Assembly (NCBI GenBank): GCA_030019335.1
Contig: JASEET010000001.1
Coordinates: 186,001-250,000, forward strand
Length of the DNA: 64,000 bases
From: Candidatus Bathyarchaeia archaeon
GTDB lineage: Archaea > Thermoproteota > Bathyarchaeia > Bathyarchaeales > Bathycorpusculaceae
Reading direction: 5' to 3'
A program made the position numbers and the translations under genes. Every line of letters begins with the position of its first letter. Within the stretch, counting starts at the first letter, position 1. The notes under the pieces were generated by a model. The model was not told the DNA's origin. It was given only the letters and a program-made list of their open reading frames with translations, and ran no database searches. Of this stretch, positions 1-8,111 are shown in pieces.

Positions 1-1149
1 CGTTACCTCCAATCGAATTTTCTTCGTTCGTCCATACCTTCCCATGCTTACAACTTGCGCGTTCAACAATCCTGTCGCATCAAGCTCGTTCACTAGTGTG
101 CTCACGCGTCTCTGCGTCAAGGGTGTAACACCCAATTCCCCGCAAAGTTCATTGTATACTTCGTGGATTTCCCCCGTAATAGCACGGTGAATATTTGCTC
201 TGCTTAAATGAAAAACGCTTAGAAACACAAGCTTCGAATGCAAAGTGAGATTTTTTAAGGCTTCAACAACCCGGTTGTGCTCAATGTGTTTTTCAGCCTC
301 CCGAACATGTTCTTCAACAACAACACTCGCGTCTCTTCGTTCAGCAACTTCACCAGCAACACGCAGTAAATCTAGAGCTCGTCTAGCATCACCATGCTCC
401 GCAGCAGCCAAAGCAGAGCAAAGACTCAAGGCACCATCAGACAACGCACTCTCAGGAAAAGCTAATCGCGCACGTTCAAGGAGGATGTTCTTCAATTCGC
501 TGGCGTCATAGGGTCTAAAAACGATTTCTTCCTCGCTAAGTGAACTTAAAACGCGTGGGTCAAGAAACTCCTTTAGTTGTAGGTCGTTCGATATGCCGAT
601 GAGCGAAACTTTGCTGTTGCACAATACCTCATTTATCCGTGTGAGTTCGTAGAGGAGAATGTCACCGCGAGTCTTTATTAACGCGTCAATTTCATCCAAA
701 ATGATGATGAAGATTATTTTCGAAGAGTCTAAGCCTGTTCTGAACCTGTCAAAAACCTCCCCAACAGATAAACCAGTAAAGGGAATAGACACGCCTATGC
801 TCCGGCATAAACTTGCAAAAACACGATATTCAGTGCCTGCTAAACGGCAGTTAACATAACAGAATTTAACTGGTGCATTAAACTCTTTTGCCTTGGTTTC
901 TAAATGAGTTAGCACATATTTTGTTACAGCTGTTTTACCTGTTCCTGTCTTTCCATAAATAAAAATGTTTGAGCCTCTTGCTCCTTTCAAAACAGGGGCT
1001 ATTGTCTCTCCAAGGAGTTTAATCTGTTCTCCACGATGGGGTAATCTATCAGGTAAATAATCATGCCGTAGAGCCTCTCGGTTTTTAAAAGTTTTTGTGT
1101 TGCCAACGAACTTTTCGAACACTTCGTCAAGTATGTTAGTGTCGTTCAT
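1..1149 (-). CDS. cdc6: Orc1/Cdc6 replication initiator (C-terminal end cut by window)
   Basis: AAA+ origin-binding protein that recognises ORB sites and loads the MCM helicase. The reading frame is open to the window edge, giving 383 visible residues of a family usually near 400, so only the last residues are missing. Walker A GKTGTGKT lies at about residues 66-73, Walker B ILDEID at 150-155, sensor 1 ISND at 186-189, an arginine-bearing DPRVLSS stretch near 197-203 and sensor 2 GDARRALD at 253-260. The C-terminal quarter has the look of the family's winged helix (VYNELCGELGV, RRVSTLVNELDATGLL). The start is ATG at 1149, after which the protein matches the usual N-terminal layout. It is transcribed away from an 0.8 kb AT-rich intergenic region with ORB-like repeats, the classical archaeal arrangement of initiator gene and origin. 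Confidence 0.96.
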   Translation of the reverse strand, partial: MNDTNILDEVFEKFVGNTKTFKNREALRHDYLPDRLPHRGEQIKLLGETIAPVLKGARGSNIFIYGKTGTGKTAVTKYVLTHLETKAKEFNAPVKFCYVNCRLAGTEYRVFASLCRSIGVSIPFTGLSVGEVFDRFRTGLDSSKIIFIIILDEIDALIKTRGDILLYELTRINEVLCNSKVSLIGISNDLQLKEFLDPRVLSSLSEEEIVFRPYDASELKNILLERARLAFPESALSDGALSLCSALAAAEHGDARRALDLLRVAGEVAERRDASVVVEEHVREAEKHIEHNRVVEALKNLTLHSKLVFLSVFHLSRANIHRAITGEIHEVYNELCGELGVTPLTQRRVSTLVNELDATGLLNAQVVSMGRYGRTKKIRLEVT

Positions 1150-1295
1150 TGTTTATCTCCTTAGATGCCCAGAGGTAATGCCTCAATCTCTTCTGGAAAA
1201 GATAAGCTCTCTCATACAGAAAAATTAACCAATTACAGAAATTCCTAAAAGAAGAGAAAGCCGCAATATTAAAAAGAAGAGGCAAGGGACAGAGG

Positions 1296-1319
1296 CACCC
1301 CAAGGTTTCTAGTGGAAAT
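1296..1319 (-). promoter_or_regulatory. ORB-like origin recognition box 1
   Basis: On the minus strand it reads TTTCCACTAGAAACCTTGGG followed by GTG. This matches the layout of the archaeal ORB: a TTCCA-TGGAAAC dyad core, a short spacer and a G-run. It sits about 150 bp upstream of the cdc6 start codon. Confidence 0.72.
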
Positions 1320-1480
1320 CTCTACTTAACCTTAAAGGATTATGTTGATTTCTTTTCTAGAAAGAAATATACTCTAGAAGGTAAGGATTCACAACACAGA
1401 TTATAATAATTACTGTTAAAGATTTTAGATATTTAAAAGAAATTTTTATGAAAAATACAGATTGGATTTTTAGTTTTTCT

Positions 1481-1503
1481 TTTCCAATGGAAACAGAGGG
1501 GTG
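1481..1503 (+). promoter_or_regulatory. ORB-like origin recognition box 2
   Basis: The plus strand reads TTTCCAATGGAAACAGAGGG followed by GTG. This is the closest of the three sites to the ORB layout: near-perfect dyad TTTCCAATGGAAA, a two-base spacer region and GGGGTG. It is inverted relative to box 1, with an AT-rich segment between them. Confidence 0.78.
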
Positions 1504-1740
1504 TCACTCCACCCTTTTTAACACTTTTACACTTTTTAGCGACTTTTCCCTTTTTACATTTCTCAACTCCTTTTTTGTTTTAGGTTTGTTTGAGAGATTA
1601 TACAAAGATGACTTAAACGACTGCATTAATGTTTTCTTTCACATTTTGTGAATACCATGTGAAATTGATTTGCTATTGGTTCTTTTTTGCCTTTCTTTCT
1701 ACTAGTATTAACTTTTTCTTGTTTCCTTTTTGTGAAAAGA

Positions 1741-1764
1741 CCACCCCCTCACTTCTACTGGAGA
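1741..1764 (-). promoter_or_regulatory. ORB-like origin recognition box 3
   Basis: On the minus strand it reads CTCCAGTAGAAGTGAGGGGG followed by TGG. The dyad half is less perfect than in the other two, but the CCAGT core, spacing and five-G run agree. Its G-run faces that of box 2 across a T-rich tract of about 235 bp. Confidence 0.65.
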
Positions 1765-1963
1765 TAATTAACTGCTGGTTGCTTTGTCTTTATTTGCTAT
1801 CTAGAGAAACTGTGAAATTTGTGATAATAAAAGCGGTGAAATTTTTCGTTCTTTTCTTTTTTCCGTTCTGAAATGGAATTCTTTTTAAGTTCTTCTTCAC
1901 CACAACATCTATAACTTGTGAAATGTAAAATTGTGAAGTGCCCGCTGAAGGTGTACACCATTA

Positions 1964-2386
1964 ATGCCAGCGAGAAAGATGCGCATCGAACTATTCGATA
2001 GTGAAGGTAATAAATATACAATAGCCTTTGAAGGCCAAATAACCCGAGAGAAAGCTCTTCGTCTTTTAGATTTGGTAGAGCTGTTAGGTGGAATGCCTAG
2101 TGGGGGCAACCCGGTAATCAACGCTGCAAGCAACGAGTTTTCCAAATATGACAAAGTCCGCATGATTATTCAAAAGCATTTTCCACTAGTCTGGTTCTCC
2201 TCCAAAGAGATTCAACATACCTATGAACAAGAATTTAAAGAGTCAATAGCCCTCAGCGCAGTAGCGACTTATCTTGCTAGGATAGCAAATAAAGGAATGC
2301 TTGTCAGGACGGGGGCCTCTAATCGCCTGAAATATAGGAGTACCCCGAATTTTCCACAGGCCACGCTTAAACAGCAAATACCTTGA
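1964..2386 (+). CDS. Small winged-helix-like protein upstream of nurA-herA
   Basis: A 140-residue protein of unknown function. Residues 6-45 form an N-terminal module with a predicted beta hairpin (MRIELFDSEGNKYTIAFEGQ) and a helix (TREKALRLLDLVELLGG). After a glycine-rich linker, residues 60-125 look like a winged helix: KVRMIIQKHFPLVWFSSKEI, then a helix resembling a recognition helix (SAVATYLARIANKGMLVR). This suggests a DNA- or partner-binding adaptor. The ATG at 1964 has a GAAGGTG Shine-Dalgarno-like stretch about 12 nt upstream; an in-frame ATG five codons in is an alternative. It is the first gene of a co-directional set with NurA and HerA and borders the candidate origin. No name is assigned because I do not recognise a specific family. 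Confidence 0.75.
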   Translation: MPARKMRIELFDSEGNKYTIAFEGQITREKALRLLDLVELLGGMPSGGNPVINAASNEFSKYDKVRMIIQKHFPLVWFSSKEIQHTYEQEFKESIALSAVATYLARIANKGMLVRTGASNRLKYRSTPNFPQATLKQQIP

Positions 2387-2441
2387 TAAAGTTATTACGA
2401 AGTTTTGTTAGAGTCAATAGGGAAAGAGGATGTTGTTGCCG

Positions 2442-3428
2442 ATGGCAGAGGGTATAATAAACGATTTAAGCGAAGTTGTGAAGACGCTTGCAAGATATGT
2501 CGAAAATGGCTTCACAATCCAGTCTTTGGAGCAGAAACGCGAGTCCCTTGTTCTAAGCAAGCCTGATGCTTCAAAATTCACGCCGCTGAAAAGGCTGGAC
2601 AGTTACAGTGAGAAATTGGTTGCTGTTGATTGTTCTACAAGAACATTAAAACGGGCTCATAATTGGGGTATATTCATGCTTCGGACCGCCCACGCTTTGG
2701 TTGAAAACCGTGAAGTAGATTGGGGATACAAGGAGAAATTAACCGTTTTAATCGGACCATCCTATGTGCGGTGTAATACCTTGCGTAATTTAAGACTTGA
2801 AGTTGAAAGTGAGGCTGCCTTAGACCTAAGCGAAAGATTAGATTCAAACGATTATATCCTTCTAGACGGTGCAAGTTATTTCGGTGAGAAAAAAGGGTTC
2901 CAGGTTTCTTTGTATGAAAAATGCAAAAAGAAAGATGTTTATCTTCTAGCGTTCAGCAAACAATCTCCAACTTTGCACGATGAGTATGGAAGAGATTTTC
3001 AAGCCGCAGTACAACTGATTGCGCCGCGCAGCCTCTGGGTTTATCATCCGGTTCGAAAGGCGAATTTAAACGAACATTTGTATGGCGACATTTCTATCGT
3101 AAAGCTCTGTGAAGAAAGTCCACGAGTTTTCCGCTGTGATATCATGAAATATTTAACCGACCGCAAGATAGCCAAGATGCTTTCTCCGCTTACTGCGGTA
3201 TCAAAGGATCCGAGGTGTTTAGGTTATCCTGTTCCTCTTTGGCTTGCCCACGAATTTTCTACTACTTCTGATTCAAAACTCCTCTATTACCATGAGCTGG
3301 TTGAGGCCTCGTTGAAAGAAGCTGGAATTTATGATAAGTTGAGCAGAGAGGAGCTTGCCTGCAATTTTGCAGATGAACTTCATAGTATACGGTATCCTTT
3401 CGAAAGGGAAGTGATTGAATATGTCTGA
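2442..3428 (+). CDS. nurA: NurA-domain 5'-3' nuclease
   Basis: Nuclease partner of the HerA helicase in archaeal DNA end resection. The conserved NurA blocks are visible: VAVDCSTRT with the first catalytic Asp at about residue 63, DYILLDGASYF with a second Asp near 142, LAFSKQSPT, and the C-terminal PLWLAHEFSTTSD block. Length, about 328 residues, is normal. I place the start at ATG 2442 because the Shine-Dalgarno GGGAAAGAGG abuts the in-frame ATG at 2430 directly; 2430 stays possible. The last codons overlap the herA start by 8 bp, so the two products are translationally coupled, fitting their known complex. Confidence 0.9.
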   Translation: MAEGIINDLSEVVKTLARYVENGFTIQSLEQKRESLVLSKPDASKFTPLKRLDSYSEKLVAVDCSTRTLKRAHNWGIFMLRTAHALVENREVDWGYKEKLTVLIGPSYVRCNTLRNLRLEVESEAALDLSERLDSNDYILLDGASYFGEKKGFQVSLYEKCKKKDVYLLAFSKQSPTLHDEYGRDFQAAVQLIAPRSLWVYHPVRKANLNEHLYGDISIVKLCEESPRVFRCDIMKYLTDRKIAKMLSPLTAVSKDPRCLGYPVPLWLAHEFSTTSDSKLLYYHELVEASLKEAGIYDKLSREELACNFADELHSIRYPFEREVIEYV

Positions 3429-4965
3429 AGCGAGCTTTGTTGGTTCTGTAAGGCGAGTCGACGGTGACAAAGCTTCTTTCTTTCTTGATAAGGGTGCGAA
3501 ACTCTCGTTTGGGCAGATAGTTAAAATTGAATCCGGCGACAGAACTTTTTATGCCCGTGTGGTTAACGCTGGGAGTTCTTCAACACTGGATACTCACGAA
3601 CAGTTGAGAGAGGCACAAGGCAAAGAATCCTTCGGTCCATACTCAAGCTACAGGTACGTAGATGCTGTTCTTTTCCTCGAGAAAACCGCCAATAGAGTGC
3701 GCTCACCAACTTTTAACCCAAACTATATGGATAAAGTGTACAGCACCAGCCTTGAAGATTGTTCGATTTTAAGGTTGGCTGGGGAGTTGGAGATTGGGCG
3801 GTTGCGGTCTGGGGAGCAAGTGTTTGGAAAAATAGGCGTGGGCATTGAGGCTATCCCCTTAATGATGGGCATGTTTGGCATGACGGGCTGTGGAAAAACC
3901 AACTGCGAACTAGTTTTAAACGCCCAAATAATTGACCACAGCCCAAAAACAGTAGCATTAATATTCGACTTTGCTGGGCAGCTTTTAGAAGGAAAAGGAA
4001 TACATCCGCAAAAGGGCTTGAAAGAACATCCGCTTTTCCACACGCGGGTCAAGTATTATTCGGCTAGAGAAAAGAAAATGTGCATAGGCCTTTACACAAT
4101 GTGTCCTAATAAAATACGCATAATATTTCCTGACATTGGTGCTCCTCAAGTTAGACTTGCGCAGAAGCTCTATGAAATTCTGGGTGAAAAATGGATTGAA
4201 CATGCTAGAGAAGCCTACACAAACGAGGGCTACATGGGTGTTGGAAAAATCATTGGTTACAAACATAAGGGCGTGATTGAGGCGTTAATGCTTAAACTCT
4301 TAAGCCTTTCTCCAGAAATTTTTCCGCCATCTAACTATAGCTTCATAGATGATGTGATTCAAAACATAACAAACGGTATAACATGCTTAATTGACATCTC
4401 TGGCATAAGTTCGGAGGAACAGCAGAACGTCACATGCCTAACAGCTTCACGTGTGGCACTTCATTATAAGAGGATGTGGGAGCAGCATTTTGATGAATGG
4501 AAAAAGCTTCCCACGTTGCTGATAACGCTTGAGGAAGCCCACGAATTCCTCGACCCAGCTAAGCCCAAGACAATTTTTTCGGACGTCGCCTTAACCTATC
4601 GGAAATATCGAGTTGGCTTAAATGCAGTGACGCCAAAGCCGTCAAGGATAAACTTTGATGTTTTTGCGGAACTTTGGACAAAGATGATAATGAAGACTGA
4701 GTTGCGGCGTGACCGTGCCTACCTTACTGAAAATACGCCGTACCTTGAATACAGCGATACCGAGATAAAAATGCTTGATGTAGGTGAAGCCTTGCTGATT
4801 TCGGAGCCTCGGATACGTTTTGCCGTTCCAGTTAAAATCACGCATTATCCAGAATATTTGGACGAGCATGGGAAGGAAGACTATGGGCTTCCGGAATCGC
4901 AGAAACTTTCAGACATGGAGAAACGCCTCAAACAGTTGAGTGGGCAAGAAGTCCTTTACCTATAG
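3421..4965 (+). CDS. herA: HerA-type hexameric DNA helicase/translocase
   Basis: FtsK/HerA-family ATPase that works with NurA in double-strand break resection. Residues 1-60 resemble the HAS beta barrel (FVGSVRRVDGDKASFFLDKG). Walker A GMTGCGKT is at about residues 153-160 and Walker B LLITLEEAHEFL near 365-376, with a downstream arginine-rich segment (RKYRVGLNAVTPKPSR) where the arginine finger is expected. The 514-residue length is typical. ATG 3421 overlaps the nurA stop and has GGGAAGTG just upstream, which decides the start over an in-frame TTG two codons earlier. The gene forms an operon with nurA and the 140-residue protein, next to the candidate origin. Confidence 0.93.
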   Translation: MSEASFVGSVRRVDGDKASFFLDKGAKLSFGQIVKIESGDRTFYARVVNAGSSSTLDTHEQLREAQGKESFGPYSSYRYVDAVLFLEKTANRVRSPTFNPNYMDKVYSTSLEDCSILRLAGELEIGRLRSGEQVFGKIGVGIEAIPLMMGMFGMTGCGKTNCELVLNAQIIDHSPKTVALIFDFAGQLLEGKGIHPQKGLKEHPLFHTRVKYYSAREKKMCIGLYTMCPNKIRIIFPDIGAPQVRLAQKLYEILGEKWIEHAREAYTNEGYMGVGKIIGYKHKGVIEALMLKLLSLSPEIFPPSNYSFIDDVIQNITNGITCLIDISGISSEEQQNVTCLTASRVALHYKRMWEQHFDEWKKLPTLLITLEEAHEFLDPAKPKTIFSDVALTYRKYRVGLNAVTPKPSRINFDVFAELWTKMIMKTELRRDRAYLTENTPYLEYSDTEIKMLDVGEALLISEPRIRFAVPVKITHYPEYLDEHGKEDYGLPESQKLSDMEKRLKQLSGQEVLYL

Positions 4966-4969
4966 TAGG

Positions 4970-5707
4970 TTACGTTGTTTCGCTTTCCGTCTTTTTTAAA
5001 AGTTTTTCCATCTCCTTCTTAATACGATACTTAAACGGAATCTTGCTCGTATCTCTTTCCAAGTAACCTTCTTCGTAAAGCTTCTTCATCAACCTTGCCG
5101 TATGCTCCCTGCTAAGCTTGATTCTATCCTTAATCTCCGGTGCAGTCTTAGGACCCTCCATAGCCAACATTTCCAGCACAGATAACTCAGTTTCAGTCAA
5201 CGGAGCCAATGCTTTCTCCCTTTTTATGGGCATTACTGCTTCAACTTTTGCCTCAGGAATCATCGAGAATTGCTGAGTTTGTTCTTCTATGTCGGAAATT
5301 TTTGCAGCTAGTGCCTCTTGTGATGCAACAGCATCACGTACCTTTTTGTTGATTTCATCCAATCTTGCCAGCATTTTCTCTTTGTCTTCTGACGCAACAC
5401 TAATTTTGGGCTTTAAAGCATGCAACTTTTTCTCAACTTCTTCCGCTCTTTTAATAGCCCTATCGCTTTTCGAGGAAACTGCCTCAACTTTGTATGCAAC
5501 AAGCTCCAGCTTTTCAGCTTCACGCTTAAGTTGCCTATTAAAACTCAAAACAATATCTCCAACAACTTCCTTTGCCTTTCCGTATTCCATCTGAACTTTG
5601 CGGAGTTGCTTATAATATTCAACCGCAGCACCCACAGTTGCGGCAAGCAAAACACCCACAAGAATCAATAAGACATCAGTCAAATAACGCACCTCTGTGA
5701 TTCGCAT
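4970..5707 (-). CDS. Membrane-anchored coiled-coil winged-helix regulator
   Basis: A 245-residue protein with three visible parts: one N-terminal membrane segment (VLLILVGVLLAATVGAAV, about residues 12-29), a long charged coiled coil (about 35-145, rich in K/E heptads), and a C-terminal winged helix (LTETELSVLEMLAMEGPKTA, then SREHTARLMKKLYEEGYLER, about 168-215). The C-terminal module resembles MarR-like domains found in many archaeal regulators. It is convergent with herA, only 4 bp apart. Its upstream region holds exact copies of ATCACACATCACAG, the likely operators, so autoregulation is plausible. How a membrane-tethered DNA-binding protein acts here is unknown; the family has no established function that I can name. 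Confidence 0.85.
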   Translation of the reverse strand: MRITEVRYLTDVLLILVGVLLAATVGAAVEYYKQLRKVQMEYGKAKEVVGDIVLSFNRQLKREAEKLELVAYKVEAVSSKSDRAIKRAEEVEKKLHALKPKISVASEDKEKMLARLDEINKKVRDAVASQEALAAKISDIEEQTQQFSMIPEAKVEAVMPIKREKALAPLTETELSVLEMLAMEGPKTAPEIKDRIKLSREHTARLMKKLYEEGYLERDTSKIPFKYRIKKEMEKLLKKTESETT

Positions 5708-5751
5708 GTGATTATATGTGATTCAATCATGTTACATCACACATCACAGTT
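5706..5751. repeat. Operator-like ATCACA/TGTGAT repeat cluster A
   Basis: Immediately upstream of the minus-strand start codon at 5707 are two ATGTGAT units (5706-5712, 5716-5722) followed by the 18-bp unit ACATCACACATCACAGTT at 5734-5751. The TGTGAT and ATCACA units are inverted relative to each other, as in a dimeric repressor site. Confidence 0.6.
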
Positions 5752-5804
5752 CTACCATGAAAGATTTAAGGATTATGGTATCTAACATTATTTGAAATTC
5801 CATG

Positions 5805-5822
5805 ACATCACACATCACAGTT
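5805..5822. repeat. Operator-like repeat, exact copy B
   Basis: ACATCACACATCACAGTT, identical over 18 bp to the unit at 5734-5751 and 71 bp away in the same orientation. It lies in the 271-bp gap between the winged-helix gene and the 171-residue gene. Confidence 0.6.
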
Positions 5823-5962
5823 TGAATAACGTAAACTGTCTCAAACTAAGGTGATATCTACGCTGATAAAAACACCCGAGTTTTAGGTTATTTCCGTCTT
5901 TTCAGTATTTTCTGTGTTCCAATTAATATGCGATGCCTGGGCATTTTTCTTGTTCAATTTCT

Positions 5963-5980
5963 GATGTGATTTGTGATGTC
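5963..5980. repeat. Operator-like repeat, inverted variant C
   Basis: GATGTGATTTGTGATGTC. Its reverse complement, GACATCACAAATCACATC, matches copies A and B in most positions. It overlaps the stop codon of the 171-residue gene transcribed toward the regulator. Confidence 0.5.
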
Positions 5981-6494
5981 ACATTCTGCCTTCTGACGGA
6001 TTTGAGAGCTGTTTTAGGCTTGTTTCAAGCTCTTCTCTTATAATTTTTATGACTTTAAGCTGTTCATTTAGTTCTCCGCTTTTGTTCGGTATGTCTTTGT
6101 ATGCTTCTACATATTCATGTAGTTTGTTTGCTATTTCTAGATAGGGGTCTAGCTGTGTGCTTTCGAAGATTCCTAAGTATCCTAAAAGCAGCACCGTGTA
6201 AATAGCTTTTACTACGTTTTCTTTTGCCTGTTTTAATGTTCTGTTAAAGGCTCCGCGGCTTATTTTTGCCTTTGTTAGCCTTAATATTGCTTTTTCATCG
6301 TATTTTAACGGTTTTCCGGCAATATTTTCAGATAAAACGTCAATGAGTAATGTTTCAAGCTGCGTTTTTGTTAAGTGACTGTTTTTAGCAAGTATTTTTA
6401 CAATTGGGTCGTTTAGGGAGTGTATCAGCCACGATTGGACGCTCTTTTTTAACTTCAAATCTTTCTCTCCGCAGATTCTTTCTAATGGATACAA
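5979..6494 (-). CDS. Helical protein of unknown function
   Basis: A 171-residue, mostly helical, charged protein without membrane segments. The middle part (LTKTQLETLLIDVLSENIAG, then KAKISRGAFNRTLKQAKENV) looks like an HTH-containing or helical-bundle fold, and the C-terminus (KVIKIIREELETSLKQL) could be a coiled coil. I do not recognise the family. The apparent start is TTG at 6494; no closer Shine-Dalgarno decides it. It is oriented toward the membrane-anchored winged-helix gene with the repeated ATCACA elements between them, so the two may be co-transcribed. It is divergent from the aminotransferase. Confidence 0.65.
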   Translation of the reverse strand: MYPLERICGEKDLKLKKSVQSWLIHSLNDPIVKILAKNSHLTKTQLETLLIDVLSENIAGKPLKYDEKAILRLTKAKISRGAFNRTLKQAKENVVKAIYTVLLLGYLGIFESTQLDPYLEIANKLHEYVEAYKDIPNKSGELNEQLKVIKIIREELETSLKQLSNPSEGRM

Positions 6495-6574
6495 TTTTGT
6501 ATACGAGTAACCTTTTAAGAATATCTATCGAAAAGTGTATGTTCCTTTTACTGATTTACGAACGTAAACATTTT

Positions 6575-7783
6575 ATGGTGAAGAAAACAATTCGTAGTGA
6601 GGAATCTCTCTTGGTCTCAAACTTTAAGCCTGCAAAACGCCTAAAACACATAAAGCCCTCTGGGATACGCCGATTTTTCACTTTAGCCCGAGAAATACCC
6701 GACGCTATTAACCTGAGTGTGGGCGAACCTGATTTTACACCCCCAAAACATGCTTTGGATGCTGGTTGGCAAGCGGCAAAGGAAGGTAAGACGCATTATG
6801 CACCTACTAATGGTATTTCTGAACTTCGGGAGGCTCTGGCGCAGAAGGCCTACCGTGATTATGGTCTTAGTTATGACTCGGACTCTGAGATATTAATTAC
6901 TGTTGGTGGGACTGAGGCAATTTTCTTGGCGCTAATGGGCTTGGTAAATCCTGGTGATGAGGTGTTAATTCCAAATCCAGGGTTTGTGTGTTATGAACCT
7001 AATGTTCTGTTAGCTGGTGGTGTTCCTGTTTCTGTTCCGTTGTTAGAGGAGAACGGTTTTAAACCGTCTATCGATGATGTGATGTCACTTATCACGGATA
7101 GGTCACGTGTGATTATTCTGAATTACCCGAATAACCCGACGGGCACGGTTCTTTCTTATGATGAGGTTGCTGCTTTGGCGAAGATTGCTGTTGAGCGTGA
7201 CCTGATTGTGATTTCTGATGAGGTTTACGAGAAGATAATTTATGATGACACTAAACACTATTGTCTTGCAACTTTCCCAGGGATGCGTGAGCGCACGCTG
7301 GTTGTTAATTCCTTCTCTAAAACTTATGCGATGACCGGTCTGCGGATCGGATATATTTATGGACCAAAGGAGCTTATTTCTTCTGTTTGGCTTGTGCACC
7401 AGTATACGGTTACTTGTGTAAATAGCTTGGCGCAGTACATTGCACTAGCCGCATTAAGGGGACCACAAGATTTTGTTAAGGATATGGTTAGAGAGTTTGA
7501 TAGACGTCGATGTCTGATTTACAAACGGCTCAATGAGATTGAAGGTTTTGATTGTGCGCTTCCGAAAGGTGCTTTCTACGTTTTCCCAAACATAGAGGGC
7601 TTCGGCAAGTCTTCAGAAGAATTTGTAGAGTTTCTTGTAAGAGAGGCGCATGTCACAACTGTTCCCGGATCCGCTTTTGGCAATTACGGTGAAGGCTACA
7701 CCAGACTTTCATATGCTGCTGCATATGGACAGTTAGAAGAAGCATTAGACCGTATAGAAAAAGCTGTTAGGCGCCTCAGATAG
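6575..7783 (+). CDS. Class I/II PLP aminotransferase (aspartate/aromatic type)
   Basis: Fold-type I aminotransferase transferring amino groups between an amino acid and a 2-oxo acid. Visible blocks are NLSVGEPDF near the N-terminus, the cofactor-contact motif NYPNNPTGTV, the ISDEVYEKI segment, the PLP Schiff-base lysine in NSFSKTYAMTGLRIGY (Lys249) and a C-terminal arginine region (GEGYTRLSYAA). The length is about 402 residues from ATG 6575, typical for the family; longer upstream readings add a sequence that looks non-coding and overlaps the divergent gene. Aspartate or alanine is the likely amino donor, but substrate cannot be fixed from sequence alone. Confidence 0.92.
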   Translation: MVKKTIRSEESLLVSNFKPAKRLKHIKPSGIRRFFTLAREIPDAINLSVGEPDFTPPKHALDAGWQAAKEGKTHYAPTNGISELREALAQKAYRDYGLSYDSDSEILITVGGTEAIFLALMGLVNPGDEVLIPNPGFVCYEPNVLLAGGVPVSVPLLEENGFKPSIDDVMSLITDRSRVIILNYPNNPTGTVLSYDEVAALAKIAVERDLIVISDEVYEKIIYDDTKHYCLATFPGMRERTLVVNSFSKTYAMTGLRIGYIYGPKELISSVWLVHQYTVTCVNSLAQYIALAALRGPQDFVKDMVREFDRRRCLIYKRLNEIEGFDCALPKGAFYVFPNIEGFGKSSEEFVEFLVREAHVTTVPGSAFGNYGEGYTRLSYAAAYGQLEEALDRIEKAVRRLR

Positions 7784-7967
7784 ACTTTTCAAGGAACATT
7801 CTTAATTCTTCTTCTATCTCTCCTTGGCTTCTAGAAGTTTCCAATAACTGGTGAAGAGCATATCCTTGTTTATGCAAAGTTTCATCCAGCACATGTATCT
7901 CAAGCTCCTTCGCCCTTATTGTTGGATGTGTTTTTATGATTAAGTATTCACGTAGAATGGGTGCCAT
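7776..7967 (-). CDS. Small hypothetical protein
   Basis: A 63-residue frame on the strand opposite the aminotransferase, overlapping its last 8 bp. The composition is protein-like (mixed charge, C-terminal helix GEIEEELRMFLEKSI), but there is no recognisable domain and only a weak ribosome binding site. It may be a real short gene preceding the nitrilase gene's 3' end, or chance. Confidence 0.4.
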   Translation of the reverse strand: MAPILREYLIIKTHPTIRAKELEIHVLDETLHKQGYALHQLLETSRSQGEIEEELRMFLEKSI

Positions 7968-8111
7968 AGTTGCTTTTTGAATTATCAGAGCTAAATTATC
8001 CTTTTACTTCATGTAAACGCGAAGGTGTTTGTTACCATTCGGGACGCCTATAAACACTCTTTCCAAATCCTCGTTGCGGATTATTCATATAGAACGCACG
8101 TCTAAAACTCC

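Larger units (their letters stand above)
1150..1963. other. Candidate replication origin (oriC), AT-rich intergenic region
   Basis: About 0.8 kb with no convincing gene, directly upstream of cdc6. It holds three ORB-like sites (1296-1319 minus, 1481-1503 plus, 1741-1764 minus), each a TTCC..GGAA-type half-dyad followed by a run of G. The stretch 1320-1480 between the first two, and the T-rich stretch 1515-1740 between the second and third, are good candidates for duplex unwinding. Short open frames here are low-complexity and T-rich, unlike the neighbouring proteins. Archaeal origins commonly lie beside orc1/cdc6. The origin function is inferred; the motifs and composition are seen. Confidence 0.75.

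Noticed and set aside
1448-2021. Several short open frames in the region upstream of cdc6
   Set aside because: They are T-rich, Phe/Leu-rich translations of an AT-rich origin-like region and lack ribosome binding sites or family resemblance.
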